The notes beneath the pieces were generated by a model. It saw nothing but the letters and a program-made list of their open reading frames with translations, made no database searches and had not been told where the DNA came from. 64,000 nucleotides of DNA from Psychrobacter cibarius. Lineage in GTDB: Bacteria; Pseudomonadota; Gammaproteobacteria; Pseudomonadales; Moraxellaceae. This document shows, piece after piece, positions 17,190-27,892 of this stretch (the first letter of the stretch is position 1; every line of letters starts with the position of its first letter). Location of the stretch: contig CP131612.1 in the NCBI GenBank assembly GCA_030686115.1, positions 3,224,001 through 3,288,000 on the forward strand. Reading direction: 5' to 3'. Made by a program: the position numbers and the translations under genes.

Positions 17190-18308
17190 TTAACGCAGTT
17201 TTAAGGTCATGAGCCCAAGGATGACGAGAATAATGGCAATAATCCAAAACCTTGCCACCACTTGCGTCTCTTTCCAGCCAATTTCTTCAAAGTGATGATG
17301 CAATGGTGCCATCCGAAAGACGCGCTTTTTACGCAGCTTATACGAGCCAACCTGTAGCATGACCGATAATGCTTCGGCGACAAATAGACCACCCATAATA
17401 GCAAAAGCAATCTCTTGACGGGTCATAACAGCAATCGTACCGAGCATCGCCCCGAGAGCAAGCGCCCCCACATCGCCCATAAACACTTGGGCTGGATGGG
17501 CGTTGAACCATAAGAAACCAAGCCCTGCACCAATCATCGAACCACAGACAATGAGAACCTCGGAGTTATAGGCAATATAAGGCACATGCAAGTAATCAGC
17601 AAAGCGTACATCACCTGATACATAAGCCATTGCGCCCAAACCTGCCGCGACCAAGACCACAGGCAAAATAGCTAAACCATCCAAGCCATCGGTTAAGTTG
17701 ACGGCGTTAGAAGCACCATTAATCACAAAGTAGGTAAAGATAATAAAGCCAATACCAAATGGCACTGCCGAAAAAGGAATCATCCAATCTTTAAAAATCG
17801 GTAGCAGCAAATCCTGCATCTCACGCGTGGTCGCAATATCTAGCTGCAAGGTGGCGATATAATACAAAGACACACCGACGAACAAAGCACCCATAGAGAG
17901 CCAAAAGTATTTCTTGCGAGCAATTAAGCCTTTGGGATCTTTATACTTAATTTTTAGCCAATCATCTGCCCAGCCGACCGCGCCAAAGATAATCATGACA
18001 ATGAGCAAAATCCAAACGTACGGGTTATTCAAACGCGCCCATAGTAAGGTGGACACGCCAATCGCACTTAAAATCAGCACTCCACCCATGGTCGGCGTAC
18101 CAGTTTTCGCCAAATGCGATTGTGGACCATCATTGCGAATCGCTTGACCATATTTCAGTGCACGCAGACGTCGAATGACAGGCCCACCAAAAAACATGCT
18201 AAATGCGAGGGCGGTAATGACCGCGAGTAACGCTCGCAGCGTCAACGAAGAAACCGCAGAAAACGGCGTGTAATACTGGCCAAGCCAGCCAAACAACCAA
18301 ACTAACAC
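17190..18308 (-). CDS. mraY: Phospho-MurNAc-pentapeptide transferase
   Basis: Integral membrane enzyme that transfers phospho-MurNAc-pentapeptide from UDP to undecaprenyl phosphate, forming lipid I. 372 residues and ten hydrophobic helices; the start [13 protein letters not shown] matches the E. coli protein and is encoded by a GTG. Active-site motifs are present: [16 protein letters not shown] and [10 protein letters not shown], plus [14 protein letters not shown] near the C-terminus. It follows murF by only three bases and is the last gene of this dcw segment; murD, ftsW and murG are not here. Confidence 0.96.
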   Translation of the reverse strand: MLVWLFGWLGQYYTPFSAVSSLTLRALLAVITALAFSMFFGGPVIRRLRALKYGQAIRNDGPQSHLAKTGTPTMGGVLILSAIGVSTLLWARLNNPYVWILLIVMIIFGAVGWADDWLKIKYKDPKGLIARKKYFWLSMGALFVGVSLYYIATLQLDIATTREMQDLLLPIFKDWMIPFSAVPFGIGFIIFTYFVINGASNAVNLTDGLDGLAILPVVLVAAGLGAMAYVSGDVRFADYLHVPYIAYNSEVLIVCGSMIGAGLGFLWFNAHPAQVFMGDVGALALGAMLGTIAVMTRQEIAFAIMGGLFVAEALSVMLQVGSYKLRKKRVFRMAPLHHHFEEIGWKETQVVARFWIIAIILVILGLMTLKLR

Positions 18309-18311
18309 CGC

Positions 18312-19772
18312 CTACTCCTCGATTAGCGCATTGATAAGGGTTTCCATTTGCATGGAACGAGAACCTTTAAACAGCACCGTACAAGGCTGCGCCTGTTGCG
18401 CTTGCAAATACGGCTGTAAATATGCCAATAAGCTGTCTTTATCCGTAAACGCATGGGCATTGATGTCAGAAACCTCTTGTGCACCCGCCACGGTAAAAGG
18501 CGCGTATTCACCAACACACAGCAGTACATTGATGCCCGTTGTTGCAATGGTACGACCCAAGCTTTGATGCTCGCTAACCGCCGCCTCTCCCAGTTCTGCG
18601 ATATCGCCCAGCACCATGACTTGCGTGCCCGTTTGCGCCGCTAGTACTTTTGCTGCCGCTCGCACCGAATGCGGATTGGCATTATAGGTATCATCAATCA
18701 AGCGATGCATGCCTAACAGCTGACTGTTCAAGCGACCTTTGGCAGGACGCGCATTTTCAAGCCCGACGACGATATCACTAACATCGATATTCAGTGCATG
18801 AGCACAAGCAGCAGCAGCTAAAGCATTATTGACATTGTGCTCGCCCGCTAGTGGCAAGCTGATATCATGGACTTGATTGCCGATATGCAGCTTAAATTCA
18901 CTGCGCTCAGGCTCGACATCTAAATGGCTGGCACTGACATCAGTATTACCAAAACCAATCACGTGTGACGTATGCTTTTCAGCGATACGGCGTAATTGAT
19001 TGGTAAAATCATCTTTATCAGGAACGATCGCAAATTGGCTGTCATTCAAGGTATGGTAAATCTCAGCCTTGGTTTGGCAAATCCCTTCACGGCTGCCAAA
19101 CTCACCCAAATGCGCCGTGCCAATATTTAAGATACACGCGACATCTGGCTTTACAATCTCGGTAGTATAAGCAATTTCGCCAATATGGTTTGCGCCAAGC
19201 TCTAGAATAGCATAGCGATGATAGTCGGATAATTCGAGCAACATCATCGGCACACCCAAGTCATTATTTAGGTTGCCACGCGTGATAAGCGTTGGGGCAA
19301 GTCTGCCAAAGATACTACCCAGCATCTCTTTACAGGTGGTCTTGCCGCTAGAGCCAGTAATAGCAATAACGGTTAAATTTTGATGCTGTTGACGACGATA
19401 CGCAGCCAATTGTCCTAGCGCCAAACGGGTGTCGCTCACCACTAACTGCGGAATGCTATTTGCATCAGCCGTAGCTATAGGGCGAGCGACGATAGCCGCA
19501 ACCGCACCTTGCGCGATGGCAGTATCGATATAATCGTGACCATCAAAATTATCACCCGATAACGCTAAAAATATATCACCAGGTTTTATCGTACGGGTAT
19601 CGGTGGCGATACGAGTGCTCATTACATCATCTACTGAAGTGTTTTCTGAGTCGGATTGCCCCTCACTCAGCTGCCAATGCCCATCGAGTACTGCGGTTGC
19701 TGCGAGCAGATTGTCTGCTTGCCAAACATACAGCCCTTGCGACTGAATGCTGTTATCGTTGTCGGCTGTCAT
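18312..19772 (-). CDS. murF: UDP-MurNAc-tripeptide:D-Ala-D-Ala ligase
   Basis: Cytoplasmic ATP-dependent ligase that adds D-Ala-D-Ala to UDP-MurNAc-tripeptide. 486 residues; ATP-binding AITGSSGKTTCKEM, central ILELGANHIGEIAYTTEIVKPD, NVNNALAAAACA and DDTYNANPHSVRAA are all intact. AAGG precedes the ATG by eight bases. It is separated from murE by 283 bp that contain a MITE-like element, unlike the tight murE-murF junction in most relatives. Confidence 0.96.
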   Translation of the reverse strand: MTADNDNSIQSQGLYVWQADNLLAATAVLDGHWQLSEGQSDSENTSVDDVMSTRIATDTRTIKPGDIFLALSGDNFDGHDYIDTAIAQGAVAAIVARPIATADANSIPQLVVSDTRLALGQLAAYRRQQHQNLTVIAITGSSGKTTCKEMLGSIFGRLAPTLITRGNLNNDLGVPMMLLELSDYHRYAILELGANHIGEIAYTTEIVKPDVACILNIGTAHLGEFGSREGICQTKAEIYHTLNDSQFAIVPDKDDFTNQLRRIAEKHTSHVIGFGNTDVSASHLDVEPERSEFKLHIGNQVHDISLPLAGEHNVNNALAAAACAHALNIDVSDIVVGLENARPAKGRLNSQLLGMHRLIDDTYNANPHSVRAAAKVLAAQTGTQVMVLGDIAELGEAAVSEHQSLGRTIATTGINVLLCVGEYAPFTVAGAQEVSDINAHAFTDKDSLLAYLQPYLQAQQAQPCTVLFKGSRSMQMETLINALIEE

Positions 19773-19825
19773 AATGATTACCTTATATATGATGACTACT
19801 TATTTATTTTTTATAGTTAACGACT

Positions 19826-19997
19826 AGGGCGTGTCCTCAATTCAATCGATTATTATCTAAATGGACTAAAAATGGCTAAATTTTGCCAAAAATCGTCAAC
19901 TAGCTTATTAATATTTCGATATTATTTGCGCTACTTTCCTTGTTTGACGGCAATTTATCTCATCTTTATCACCATTTTTAAAATGAGGACACGCCCT
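19826..19997. mobile_element. MITE-like 172-bp element between murE and murF
   Basis: Perfect 14-bp terminal inverted repeats AGGGCGTGTCCTCA and TGAGGACACGCCCT bound a 172-bp AT-rich non-coding sequence. If the ends are taken as GGGCG...CGCCC, the element is flanked by TA on both sides, the target preference of the IS630/mariner group and of some IS5 members. There is no transposase frame, so it must be mobilised in trans. It interrupts the dcw operon and may carry transcriptional signals. Confidence 0.75.
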
Positions 19998-20055
19998 AAT
20001 ACTTTTTAGATATCATGAAAAACTAACTGTAAGCGCTATTATTTATCTATAAATG

Positions 20056-21765
20056 CTATACACGCCCTGCTTGTTTTAAGGCATTTTGCAAAATAACACT
20101 GTCGTCAAAATCATAACGAACATGGTTAATTTCTTGATAGGTCTCATGACCCTTGCCCGCGATAACGACGATATCATCAGGCGCTGCTTGATTGACCGCA
20201 TACTCAATCGCTGCTTGGCGCGCAGGTTCGATATGGGTACGCTGATATTGCTCACTCGTCATGCCCGCTTGCATATCTTGCAAAATGATATTGGGATCTT
20301 CGGTGCGTGGATTGTCTGCCGTTAATACGACTTTATCCGCGCCTGCCAAGCCTGCTTGCGCCATCAAAGGACGTTTGCCCGCATCACGGTCGCCACCACA
20401 ACCAAACACTGCCCACAGCTGACCCTTACAATGGGTCTTTAGGCTGGCAAGCACTTGGCTTAAAGCGTCTGGCGTATGCGCATAATCAACGATAAAGCAG
20501 CCATCATTAGACGGCACACGCTGCATACGTCCAACCGCACCTTGTAGCTGCGGCACCACTGCGGCAATACGCTCAAGGCTAATGCCTAAAGCGACGGCAG
20601 CTGCCATTGCGGCAAGCAAATTGGCAACATTAAAGCGCCCGAGTAATGGACTAACGATACCTAAATGATTAACTTCGCCATCGCCTAAATCTGTACGTAG
20701 CGTAATCTCGACACCTTGTAAGCTTGGTTTGATTTCAGCCGCAACAAAGGTCGCAGATTTTGATGGTTCTAAACTGTACGTCCAGACCGTTAAATCACTG
20801 GCATCTGCGGTGTCGAGCATAATCTGGGCATGTTCATCATCGATATTAATGATAGCGTGAGTCAAATCTGGAAAATGCGCTTTATCAAACAGTCTAGCTT
20901 TTGCTGCTGCATACTCTGTCATATCGGCATGATAATCTAAGTGGTCACGGCTAAGATTGGTATAAATCGCCACCGACACTGGCATACCTTGTAAACGCTG
21001 CTGATCCAAACCATGCGAGCTGGCTTCCAATGCCAATAACTCAGCATTCTCTGTACCCATTTGATATAAAAATTGCTGAACCGCTAAGGCATCACCCGTG
21101 GTATGGCTGGCTTGCACCAAAGCGCCAAGCCTACCATTCCCTGCCGTGCCCATAACTGCGCTGCTCATACCTGTCAGCTGCGTCAATTGCGCCACCAATT
21201 GACTGATAGTCGTTTTGCCATTGGTGCCTGTCACCGCTATGACAGTTGGCAAGGTCACGGGCTGCTGATATTGCAAACGTGCTTGAATGAGCGTTCCTAA
21301 AAAATCACGAATATTGGGCACATGTAAAACAGGGCAAGGCAGTGCTACTAATTGCTGCTGCGCCTTAGAAGCACTATCATTCGATAAAGTGATATCGGCG
21401 TGATTTGATACACTAGTCGTGCTAAGCAAAGCCGTGGGATCTATTTCTGATAGGATAAAAGCCGCATTTTCGGCGGCTTGATAGAGGTAGTCGCGACTTT
21501 TTTGACAGTTTGGTATGTGGCTTTTTAATAACACAAACACATCATTCGGCTCTAGCTGACGACTGTCTAAACGAAACTGCAGGAATGGAATATCAAGAAA
21601 CGAATTGATTGGTTTTGAATCCACCCCAATCAATGTCGTCTGAGTCGATAGTTTTTGCAATGCCTGCTCTATACCTACACCATGCCTGCTATTGCTACTA
21701 CTAGATTCAGTCAGCTGCTGCAAGGTGACTGGGCTGATGCTTGGCGACGAGGGTGACAGGGTCAT
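20056..21765 (-). CDS. murE: UDP-MurNAc-Ala-Glu:meso-diaminopimelate ligase
   Basis: Cytoplasmic Mur ligase adding meso-diaminopimelate to UDP-MurNAc-dipeptide. About 569 residues; ATP site VTGTNGKTTISQL, ALEASSHGLDQQRL, SRDHLDYH and GCGGDRDAGKRPLM are present, and TADNPRTEDP contains the DNPR box that specifies diaminopimelate rather than lysine. The ATG at 21765 is preferred over a TTG two codons upstream because AGGA is correctly placed. It is longer than most MurE (about 500) owing to a polar N-terminal stretch and an insertion near residues 105-140. Confidence 0.95.
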   Translation of the reverse strand: MTLSPSSPSISPVTLQQLTESSSSNSRHGVGIEQALQKLSTQTTLIGVDSKPINSFLDIPFLQFRLDSRQLEPNDVFVLLKSHIPNCQKSRDYLYQAAENAAFILSEIDPTALLSTTSVSNHADITLSNDSASKAQQQLVALPCPVLHVPNIRDFLGTLIQARLQYQQPVTLPTVIAVTGTNGKTTISQLVAQLTQLTGMSSAVMGTAGNGRLGALVQASHTTGDALAVQQFLYQMGTENAELLALEASSHGLDQQRLQGMPVSVAIYTNLSRDHLDYHADMTEYAAAKARLFDKAHFPDLTHAIINIDDEHAQIMLDTADASDLTVWTYSLEPSKSATFVAAEIKPSLQGVEITLRTDLGDGEVNHLGIVSPLLGRFNVANLLAAMAAAVALGISLERIAAVVPQLQGAVGRMQRVPSNDGCFIVDYAHTPDALSQVLASLKTHCKGQLWAVFGCGGDRDAGKRPLMAQAGLAGADKVVLTADNPRTEDPNIILQDMQAGMTSEQYQRTHIEPARQAAIEYAVNQAAPDDIVVIAGKGHETYQEINHVRYDFDDSVILQNALKQAGRV

Positions 21766-21835
21766 GGGCAAATCCTATACGGTTAAAACACATCAAATAG
21801 TTAAAAACTAAGTATTAAAAAAAAGACCTCTACGA

Positions 21836-23944
21836 CTATTGAGCGATCGTTTTTAACGGTTTATCTAAGGGTACATTGTATAAACGCAGCGCCTCTTTCA
21901 TGACATTATGAAAGACTGGCGCGACTGTTAAACCAGCATAAATCTGAACACGTGGGTCTTCGATGAGCATCACACCTACTAATCTTGGGTTAGATGCGGG
22001 CGCAATACCAGCAAAAACGTTACGGTATTGATCCGTATAGTAGCCACCTTTTGGATTAACACGGCGCGATGTCCCTGTTTTACCAGCGACGCGATAACCA
22101 TCAATCGCAGCACCTTTAGCCGTACCACCCGGTTCGGTGACACTTTCCATCATTTGTACGATAGACATCGCTTGCTCGTGTGCCATGATACGCTTGCTTG
22201 GCTGTAGCTTGTCATCTTTAGTGAGGGTCAATGGGTGCATCACACCGCCTGCCGCCAGCGCTGAATAAGCCTGCGCAACCTGCGCTAGAGTTGCTTCCAA
22301 ACCATAACCATAACTGAGCGTAGCACGACGTGACGTTTCTTTTTCTTTTGGTGTGACAACCAGCCCACTACCTTCCCCTGGGAACTGTAGTGGTGTCTTT
22401 GAACCAAAACCAAATTGCCGTTGCATATTGGTAATGGCATCAGGCGGTAGCGACAAAGCAATCTTAGTCGAGGCGACGTTACTAGACTTCTGCAGTAGCG
22501 TGCCCATATTAATCATACCTAGATTGTTATGATCACGAATGGTATAACCACGGACACGAATAGAGCCAGGATTGGTATCGATTAAGGTAGTGGCAGTGTA
22601 TTTTCCTGAATCAAGTGCCGCTGCAACCGTAAAGGGTTTCATCACCGAACCAGGTTCAAAGACATCGAGTAGCGCACGGTTACGTTGGTTTTCACCAGTC
22701 ATCTCATTCAGGTTATTAGAATTAAAGGATGGCCATGTTGACAAGGCAAGCACTTCACCCGTTTGCACATCAACAATCATGCCTGTTGACCAGCGCGCTT
22801 TTTGCAAACGCCCTGCTTTCTCTAGTTCTTTATAAAGCAAATACTGCAGGCGCGAATCAATGGTCAACGCCACATCTTTACCTGGTATTTCTGGTTCAAT
22901 CTGTTTAATTTCTTTTAAACTGTTTTGTTTGGCGTCTTTTAGCACCAATACTTTACCATCATCACCTGCCAGCTCAGTTTCATATTGGCGTTCGATACCA
23001 GCACGACCTTCGTAACCACCTTCAGGATCGCTGACATTTTGACCCATAAAACCCAATAGCTGCGAGTTTGGTTGTGGCTGCGGGTAATAACGTTGGAAAA
23101 AGTTTTTTTCATAGACGCCAGGAAAATCAAGGGTGCTGACACTTTGGGCAATCTCAGGCGTCACTTTATTCAGTAGCGGCAGATAGTGCGAGCCTGCACC
23201 CGATGGCAGTGCTGCTTTAACTGCTGCTTCATCGGTTACATCAATACTGTCATCGATGGCAGTAACTTTTTTCAGCTCAGTGACCGAAATATTCGCAGCC
23301 GCCGCAAGCGTGGTCAGATCCATGTTATCCAAACGCTTTTGCATACGCGCAACCAGCTGTGGACTCTCAGGATTGGTGATAATAATACGCTTAAGCTCGT
23401 AATATTCGCGCGCGTAATCATGCGGACTAAAAGAGACCGTCGCCAGTGGTGCACTGACTGCAAGTGGCAAATTATTGCGATCGGTAATCATACCGCGATA
23501 GGATTTTTGCGTGCGCACGCTAGTGATAAGCTCATCACCTTTGTCTTGATAAAACTGGGCATTGGCAACTTGTAAATAATAAGCACGGGCTATCAGCAAA
23601 CCCAAGATAACCAATGCAATGACCCAAATAGTACGGAAACGGTTTTTGTCTTGCTCAAAACCGCCGCGAGAGGAAGCGCCAGACGCTTTACCCAAAAATC
23701 CTCTTTTATTTTTCAGGTTTTTGACACTGGTATAAGCGCCTTGCTCTTCACTTTTTTTCAATCGATCAAACAATTTAGCCTTACGGTTGCCAGAGGATTT
23801 TTTTTCAGCCGTACTGCCTGTTTGTCCCGATTTGGCCGCACTGGCAGGACGTAAGGGCTTAGTGACCTTACCGCTAGTTGGCTTTTTACTCGCATTTTTC
23901 GCGGTCGTTTTACCGTTATTGGCATTGGGTTTTTTATCACTCAT
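21836..23944 (-). CDS. ftsI: Division-specific penicillin-binding protein 3
   Basis: Bitopic septal transpeptidase that cross-links peptidoglycan at the division site. 702 residues: a long basic cytoplasmic tail (1-103), one membrane helix (about 104-122), the PBP dimerisation region and the transpeptidase domain with Ser433-V-M-Lys436, Ser487-S-N489 and Lys622-T-G. The cytoplasmic tail is rich in Lys, Ser and Gly and is much longer than the roughly 20-residue tail of E. coli FtsI. The ATG overlaps the ftsL stop (ATGA). It is the usual target of cephalosporins. Confidence 0.95.
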   Translation of the reverse strand: MSDKKPNANNGKTTAKNASKKPTSGKVTKPLRPASAAKSGQTGSTAEKKSSGNRKAKLFDRLKKSEEQGAYTSVKNLKNKRGFLGKASGASSRGGFEQDKNRFRTIWVIALVILGLLIARAYYLQVANAQFYQDKGDELITSVRTQKSYRGMITDRNNLPLAVSAPLATVSFSPHDYAREYYELKRIIITNPESPQLVARMQKRLDNMDLTTLAAAANISVTELKKVTAIDDSIDVTDEAAVKAALPSGAGSHYLPLLNKVTPEIAQSVSTLDFPGVYEKNFFQRYYPQPQPNSQLLGFMGQNVSDPEGGYEGRAGIERQYETELAGDDGKVLVLKDAKQNSLKEIKQIEPEIPGKDVALTIDSRLQYLLYKELEKAGRLQKARWSTGMIVDVQTGEVLALSTWPSFNSNNLNEMTGENQRNRALLDVFEPGSVMKPFTVAAALDSGKYTATTLIDTNPGSIRVRGYTIRDHNNLGMINMGTLLQKSSNVASTKIALSLPPDAITNMQRQFGFGSKTPLQFPGEGSGLVVTPKEKETSRRATLSYGYGLEATLAQVAQAYSALAAGGVMHPLTLTKDDKLQPSKRIMAHEQAMSIVQMMESVTEPGGTAKGAAIDGYRVAGKTGTSRRVNPKGGYYTDQYRNVFAGIAPASNPRLVGVMLIEDPRVQIYAGLTVAPVFHNVMKEALRLYNVPLDKPLKTIAQ

Positions 23945-24438
23945 TGTCCTGCCTCCGCTACCGTGGTATCGGTGATAGGAGCATCAGGCGATATATCCGT
24001 AGAAGCTCGTGGTTCGATAACGTCAGAACTATCCTCATCTGAGTCAGTATCGACGACTGGCACCTGTGCTGTGGCAACACCCGGCTGGATAATGAGCTTA
24101 TCTTTTAGCGTCGGTGAAAACATGCCCAATTCAGCCACCGCACGGCTAGCGATTTGCGGCGTCGCACTAAAAGTCTGCTGTTCAATGAGCAAACGCTGAT
24201 GTTCGACTTGCAGATTACGCTCTTGTTTTTTCATGTCTTGCAAGGTTTTATAATCCTGATGATATTGCTGAACGCCTTCGGCTGTTTTGATACCGCTCCA
24301 CACAATCGCCACTGCTAACAGCAATAGCACCACTACATAGATACTAACCACATTAAATCGGCGTACAAATAGCTCGCCGATATCGGTGTTATGCGGCATT
24401 GCAGCGCGACGGTTTGCGGGTTTGTCAGATATTGCCAT
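23941..24438 (-). CDS. ftsL: Cell division protein FtsL
   Basis: Small bitopic division protein that forms the FtsQLB complex. One membrane helix (residues 29-48, VVSIYVVVLLLLAVAIVWSG) is followed by a periplasmic leucine-zipper-like coiled coil (about 50-90) and the motif GMFSPTLKDKLII. The remaining 45 residues are an acidic Asp/Ser/Thr-rich tail (VVDTDSDEDSSDVIEP) absent in the usual 100-120 residue FtsL. Identity rests on position between rsmH and ftsI plus topology. GAGAG precedes the start. Confidence 0.87.
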   Translation of the reverse strand: MAISDKPANRRAAMPHNTDIGELFVRRFNVVSIYVVVLLLLAVAIVWSGIKTAEGVQQYHQDYKTLQDMKKQERNLQVEHQRLLIEQQTFSATPQIASRAVAELGMFSPTLKDKLIIQPGVATAQVPVVDTDSDEDSSDVIEPRASTDISPDAPITDTTVAEAGQ

Positions 24439-24686
24439 GACGCTCTCAAAAAGTGGACTTCAAGTATGAAAATTGGCAACTGTTTTAGAGCGGTAAGACG
24501 CTTTGTACAGCACCATCAATAAAGTAAAACCAAACGAAAAAGGAACAGCCGAGCCTAGCAGATAATGTTTACAGATTTTTAACAGCCGCGTAAGTATTCA
24601 GACTTTCTATCCTAACTAATTGCCGGCAACCAATCACCAGCAACGCAGCCAAACACCCTCTCTATAACATCACGCTACCTGTGTTA

Positions 24687-25883
24687 TTACTCGACACTGT
24701 GTAGATAGTCGGTATCAGTACGAGTCGCCATGCGCAACCACGCACTACGCGCGCGTGGGTTTTGACTGGTTTCAGCTTTGCTTGGACCCACGCGTTTAGG
24801 CTTGCTAAAGTAGCGTGGACGCTTCGGCGGCATCGGCAAATTCTCATCCTCTGGATATTGCCCTTTGCTATGACGCTGCAAAAACTGCTTGATACGGCGA
24901 TCTTCTAATGAGTGAAAACTAATCACTGCCAGCTGCCCGCCTGCTTTCAAAATCGGAATGCTTTGTTCTAAAAAGTCATCAACATCGCCAAGCTCATTGT
25001 TAATAAAAATGCGCATCGCCTGAAAACTTTGAGTCGCTGGATGCTTACCACGCTGCCAATTAGGATGCGCCACTTTAATCACTTCAGCCAATGCCAAAGT
25101 AGAATCGTAACTGTCCATCTGCTTAATAGCACGGGCGATACGGCGACTATGGCGCTCTTCGCCAAACTCATAAAGCACATTGGCCAAGGTTTCATCATCG
25201 ACTTTTTCTAACCACTCAGCGACCGACTGCCCACGGCTGGTATCCATACGCATATCGACCGCACCGTCACGCATAAAACTAAAACCACGACTGCCATCAT
25301 CAATTTGCGGCGATGAAATACCCAAATCTGCCATTAAGCCATCAACTTGCATGATACCCATTGCCGCTAGACTATCCGTCAACGTCGCAAAACTATCGTG
25401 CACCACTTTCACGCGACTATCGGTCTTTGCCAATTCACGCGCGACGCTAATAGCGGTTGGATCTTTATCAAAAACAATCAAGGTTGCATCATCGGCCAAC
25501 TGGCTTAATAATAATCGACTATGACCACCACGCCCGAAGGTTGCATCAACGTAGACACCACTCATCTGCAAGCTATTTTGGTTGTCACTGCTTTGTTCTG
25601 CATCGTCTGTTTGCTTAGGTAGCGCTTTGACACCCAGCACTGCCGCGACGGTTTCTTGCAATAACACCGCATCATGAACAAAGCTCAATTCATCAGAGTT
25701 GGCTTTATCAGTGACAGGCTCTTGAGTCGGCTGATTAGTAGAGTCACTCTCTACCACAAAGTCGTTTTCCACAACAGACAGCTCAGCCGCTGATGCAGCA
25801 TTAACAGTGGCTAAAGAAGAATCTATTTTAGAACCTTGCTTAGTATTCGGCGTAATTTTTGGCTTATTATTCAATATGGACAC
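24687..25883 (-). CDS. rsmH: 16S rRNA (cytosine1402-N4)-methyltransferase
   Basis: SAM-dependent methylation of C1402 in 16S rRNA. Core motifs: YVDATFGRGGHSRLLL, GLMADLGISSPQID, MRMDTSRGQSVAEWL, ISFHSLEDRRIKQFL. The apparent GTG start gives 398 residues, about 85 more than usual: a polar 67-residue N-terminal extension before the family start (FVHDAVLLQETV) plus a 15-residue insertion. A TTG at about residue 66 is an alternative start, but GAG is well placed before the GTG. It is the first gene of the dcw operon here; no mraZ lies upstream. Confidence 0.92.
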   Translation of the reverse strand: MSILNNKPKITPNTKQGSKIDSSLATVNAASAAELSVVENDFVVESDSTNQPTQEPVTDKANSDELSFVHDAVLLQETVAAVLGVKALPKQTDDAEQSSDNQNSLQMSGVYVDATFGRGGHSRLLLSQLADDATLIVFDKDPTAISVARELAKTDSRVKVVHDSFATLTDSLAAMGIMQVDGLMADLGISSPQIDDGSRGFSFMRDGAVDMRMDTSRGQSVAEWLEKVDDETLANVLYEFGEERHSRRIARAIKQMDSYDSTLALAEVIKVAHPNWQRGKHPATQSFQAMRIFINNELGDVDDFLEQSIPILKAGGQLAVISFHSLEDRRIKQFLQRHSKGQYPEDENLPMPPKRPRYFSKPKRVGPSKAETSQNPRARSAWLRMATRTDTDYLHSVE

Positions 25884-26203
25884 AAACGACTCAGTAGATG
25901 ACGACCATTTTGGTCAGTAAGAGTGAAAAATCAGATGAAAATAAACAAGTTATGACTTGTCTAACATTATTATCGCAAGGATACACGGGTAGTCAAGCGC
26001 TAGACGGGCATTTCGTTAAAAATATTCCATCTCTCTGTTATACTAGCGCTATATTTTACGCTATTTTTCTACATTGACGGCTATTGTTTCATCCGTATTT
26101 TTTATTCAAACTTGTCATTCATATTTATCATTAGCATTTTTCACTGCTATTTTTTTTCATTTTTCACTGCCATATTCATTAACTAGCCTATTCTGAGAAT
26201 TTT
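25884..26203. other. Divergent promoter region rsmH / gltX
   Basis: 320 bases without a gene between the starts of rsmH (minus) and gltX (plus). The half near gltX is T-rich and contains two imperfect direct copies of ATTTTTCACTGC (near 26138 and 26158). No mraZ remnant is visible. Promoters for both genes must lie here but no single one stands out. Confidence 0.5.
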
Positions 26204-27733
26204 ATGATGCAATCATCGACTTCAACTAACAGCACGCGCCCTGTCCGCACCCGCATTGCGCCATCGCCTACTGGCTTTCCGCATGTCGGCACCGCTTATA
26301 TTGCCCTATTCAATTTAGCTTTTGCTAAAGCCCACGGCGGCGAATTTATTTTACGTATCGAAGATACGGATCAAACGCGCTCAACCGAACAATCTGAAAA
26401 AATGATTTTGGATGCGCTGCGCTGGGTCGGTCTCGACTGGGCGGAAGGTCCAGATATTGGAGGCCCGCATGCGCCTTATCGTCAGAGCGAGCGTAGTGAT
26501 ATTTATAAAAAGCACGCCGAACAGCTCATAGAAAACGATCATGCATTCCGCTGCTTTTGTACCAGCGAAGAGCTCGATGCCATGCGAGCTGCGCAAATGG
26601 CCAATGGTGAAACGCCACGTTATGACGGTCGCTGTGCCCATTTAGCACCTGAGAAAACTGCGCAATTGGTCAGTGAGGGCAAACCGCATGTCATTCGTAT
26701 GCGTGTGCCTACCGAAGGCGTCTGTCAAGTACATGACATGTTACGCGGTACGGTTGAGATTCCTTGGACACAAGTCGACATGCAAGTGCTGCTAAAAACC
26801 GACGGCATGCCGACTTATCATTTAGCCAACGTTGTCGATGACCATTTGATGGACATCAGCCATGTGCTACGCGGTGAAGAGTGGCTTAACTCTGCGCCCA
26901 AGCATCAGCTGCTCTATGAGTATTTTGGTTGGGAGATGCCTGTACTTTGCCATATGCCACTGCTGCGTAACCCAGATAAATCAAAACTGTCTAAGCGTAA
27001 AAACCCAACCTCTATCACTTACTATCGTGATGCTGGTGTGCTCCCTGAAGCGTTGCTCAACTACCTCGGTCGTATGGGCTACTCGATGCCTGACGAAGCT
27101 GAGCAATTTACCTTAGAAGAGATGATTGCGAGCTTTGATATCCAGCGTGTGTCGCTCGGCGGCCCTATCTTTGATATCGAAAAACTAAACTGGCTCAACG
27201 CAGAATGGCTACGCGCGCTTACTCCTGAACAGTTAAAAAATAAAATCCTCGATTGGGCAAATAACAGTGACAAGCTTACGGCTATCGCAGCGGCAATTCA
27301 GCCTCGTATTGAGCTGTTATCTGATGCAGTTAATTGGGGTGGTTTCTATTTCCAGAACTTACCTAATATCAATGCTGAGAGCTTTACCCATAAATCACTC
27401 ACCCCTGAACAAATTACTGAGATGCTGCAACTGGCGCTTTGGCAGCTAGAAACCTTGCCAACGTGGTCAGAAGAAAATATTTACGCCACGCTAAAAGGTC
27501 TTGCTGCCCATCTTGATATTAAAATGCGTGACTTTATGGCACCATTCTTTATCGCTATCGCTGGTAGCACCTCATCGACGCCAGTCATGAATTCTATGGC
27601 AATTATCGGCGCTGATATGACGTTGACTCGCTTGCGTCATGCAGTTGATGTACTTGGCGGTTTGGGTAAAAAGAAACTGAAGAAGCTTGAGAAACAAGCG
27701 GCTGAGTTGCCAGATTTTTTAGCTGCTGAATAG
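26204..27733 (+). CDS. gltX: Glutamyl-tRNA synthetase
   Basis: Class I synthetase charging tRNA-Glu. The HIGH-type motif is in [19 protein letters not shown], the KMSKS equivalent is KLSKRKN, and [10 protein letters not shown] is the family block. 509 residues, normal for the bacterial type. Two adjacent ATG codons (26204, 26207) are possible starts. A strong terminator follows at 27793; tRNA-Glu(UUC), a substrate of this enzyme, is encoded 0.9 kb downstream. Confidence 0.95.
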   Translation: MMQSSTSTNSTRPVRTRIAPSPTGFPHVGTAYIALFNLAFAKAHGGEFILRIEDTDQTRSTEQSEKMILDALRWVGLDWAEGPDIGGPHAPYRQSERSDIYKKHAEQLIENDHAFRCFCTSEELDAMRAAQMANGETPRYDGRCAHLAPEKTAQLVSEGKPHVIRMRVPTEGVCQVHDMLRGTVEIPWTQVDMQVLLKTDGMPTYHLANVVDDHLMDISHVLRGEEWLNSAPKHQLLYEYFGWEMPVLCHMPLLRNPDKSKLSKRKNPTSITYYRDAGVLPEALLNYLGRMGYSMPDEAEQFTLEEMIASFDIQRVSLGGPIFDIEKLNWLNAEWLRALTPEQLKNKILDWANNSDKLTAIAAAIQPRIELLSDAVNWGGFYFQNLPNINAESFTHKSLTPEQITEMLQLALWQLETLPTWSEENIYATLKGLAAHLDIKMRDFMAPFFIAIAGSTSSTPVMNSMAIIGADMTLTRLRHAVDVLGGLGKKKLKKLEKQAAELPDFLAAE

Positions 27734-27792
27734 CTTGGCAGCTGAGTAATTCATCTACTAAACAATCGATTATCTGAAATTTATGAATTTAG

Positions 27793-27822
27793 AAGGGTCA
27801 GCCCAGTTCTGACCCTTTTTTT
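27793..27822 (+). terminator. Terminator of gltX
   Basis: AAGGGTCAG (27793-27801) pairs with CTGACCCTT (27809-27817) and is followed by a T-run. Confidence 0.88.
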
Positions 27823-27892
27823 GTCATTAATAGGTACTACTACCCTTCAACTATTAAATACCCTTTATCAAACCTTTTAATTGGAAATAAAC

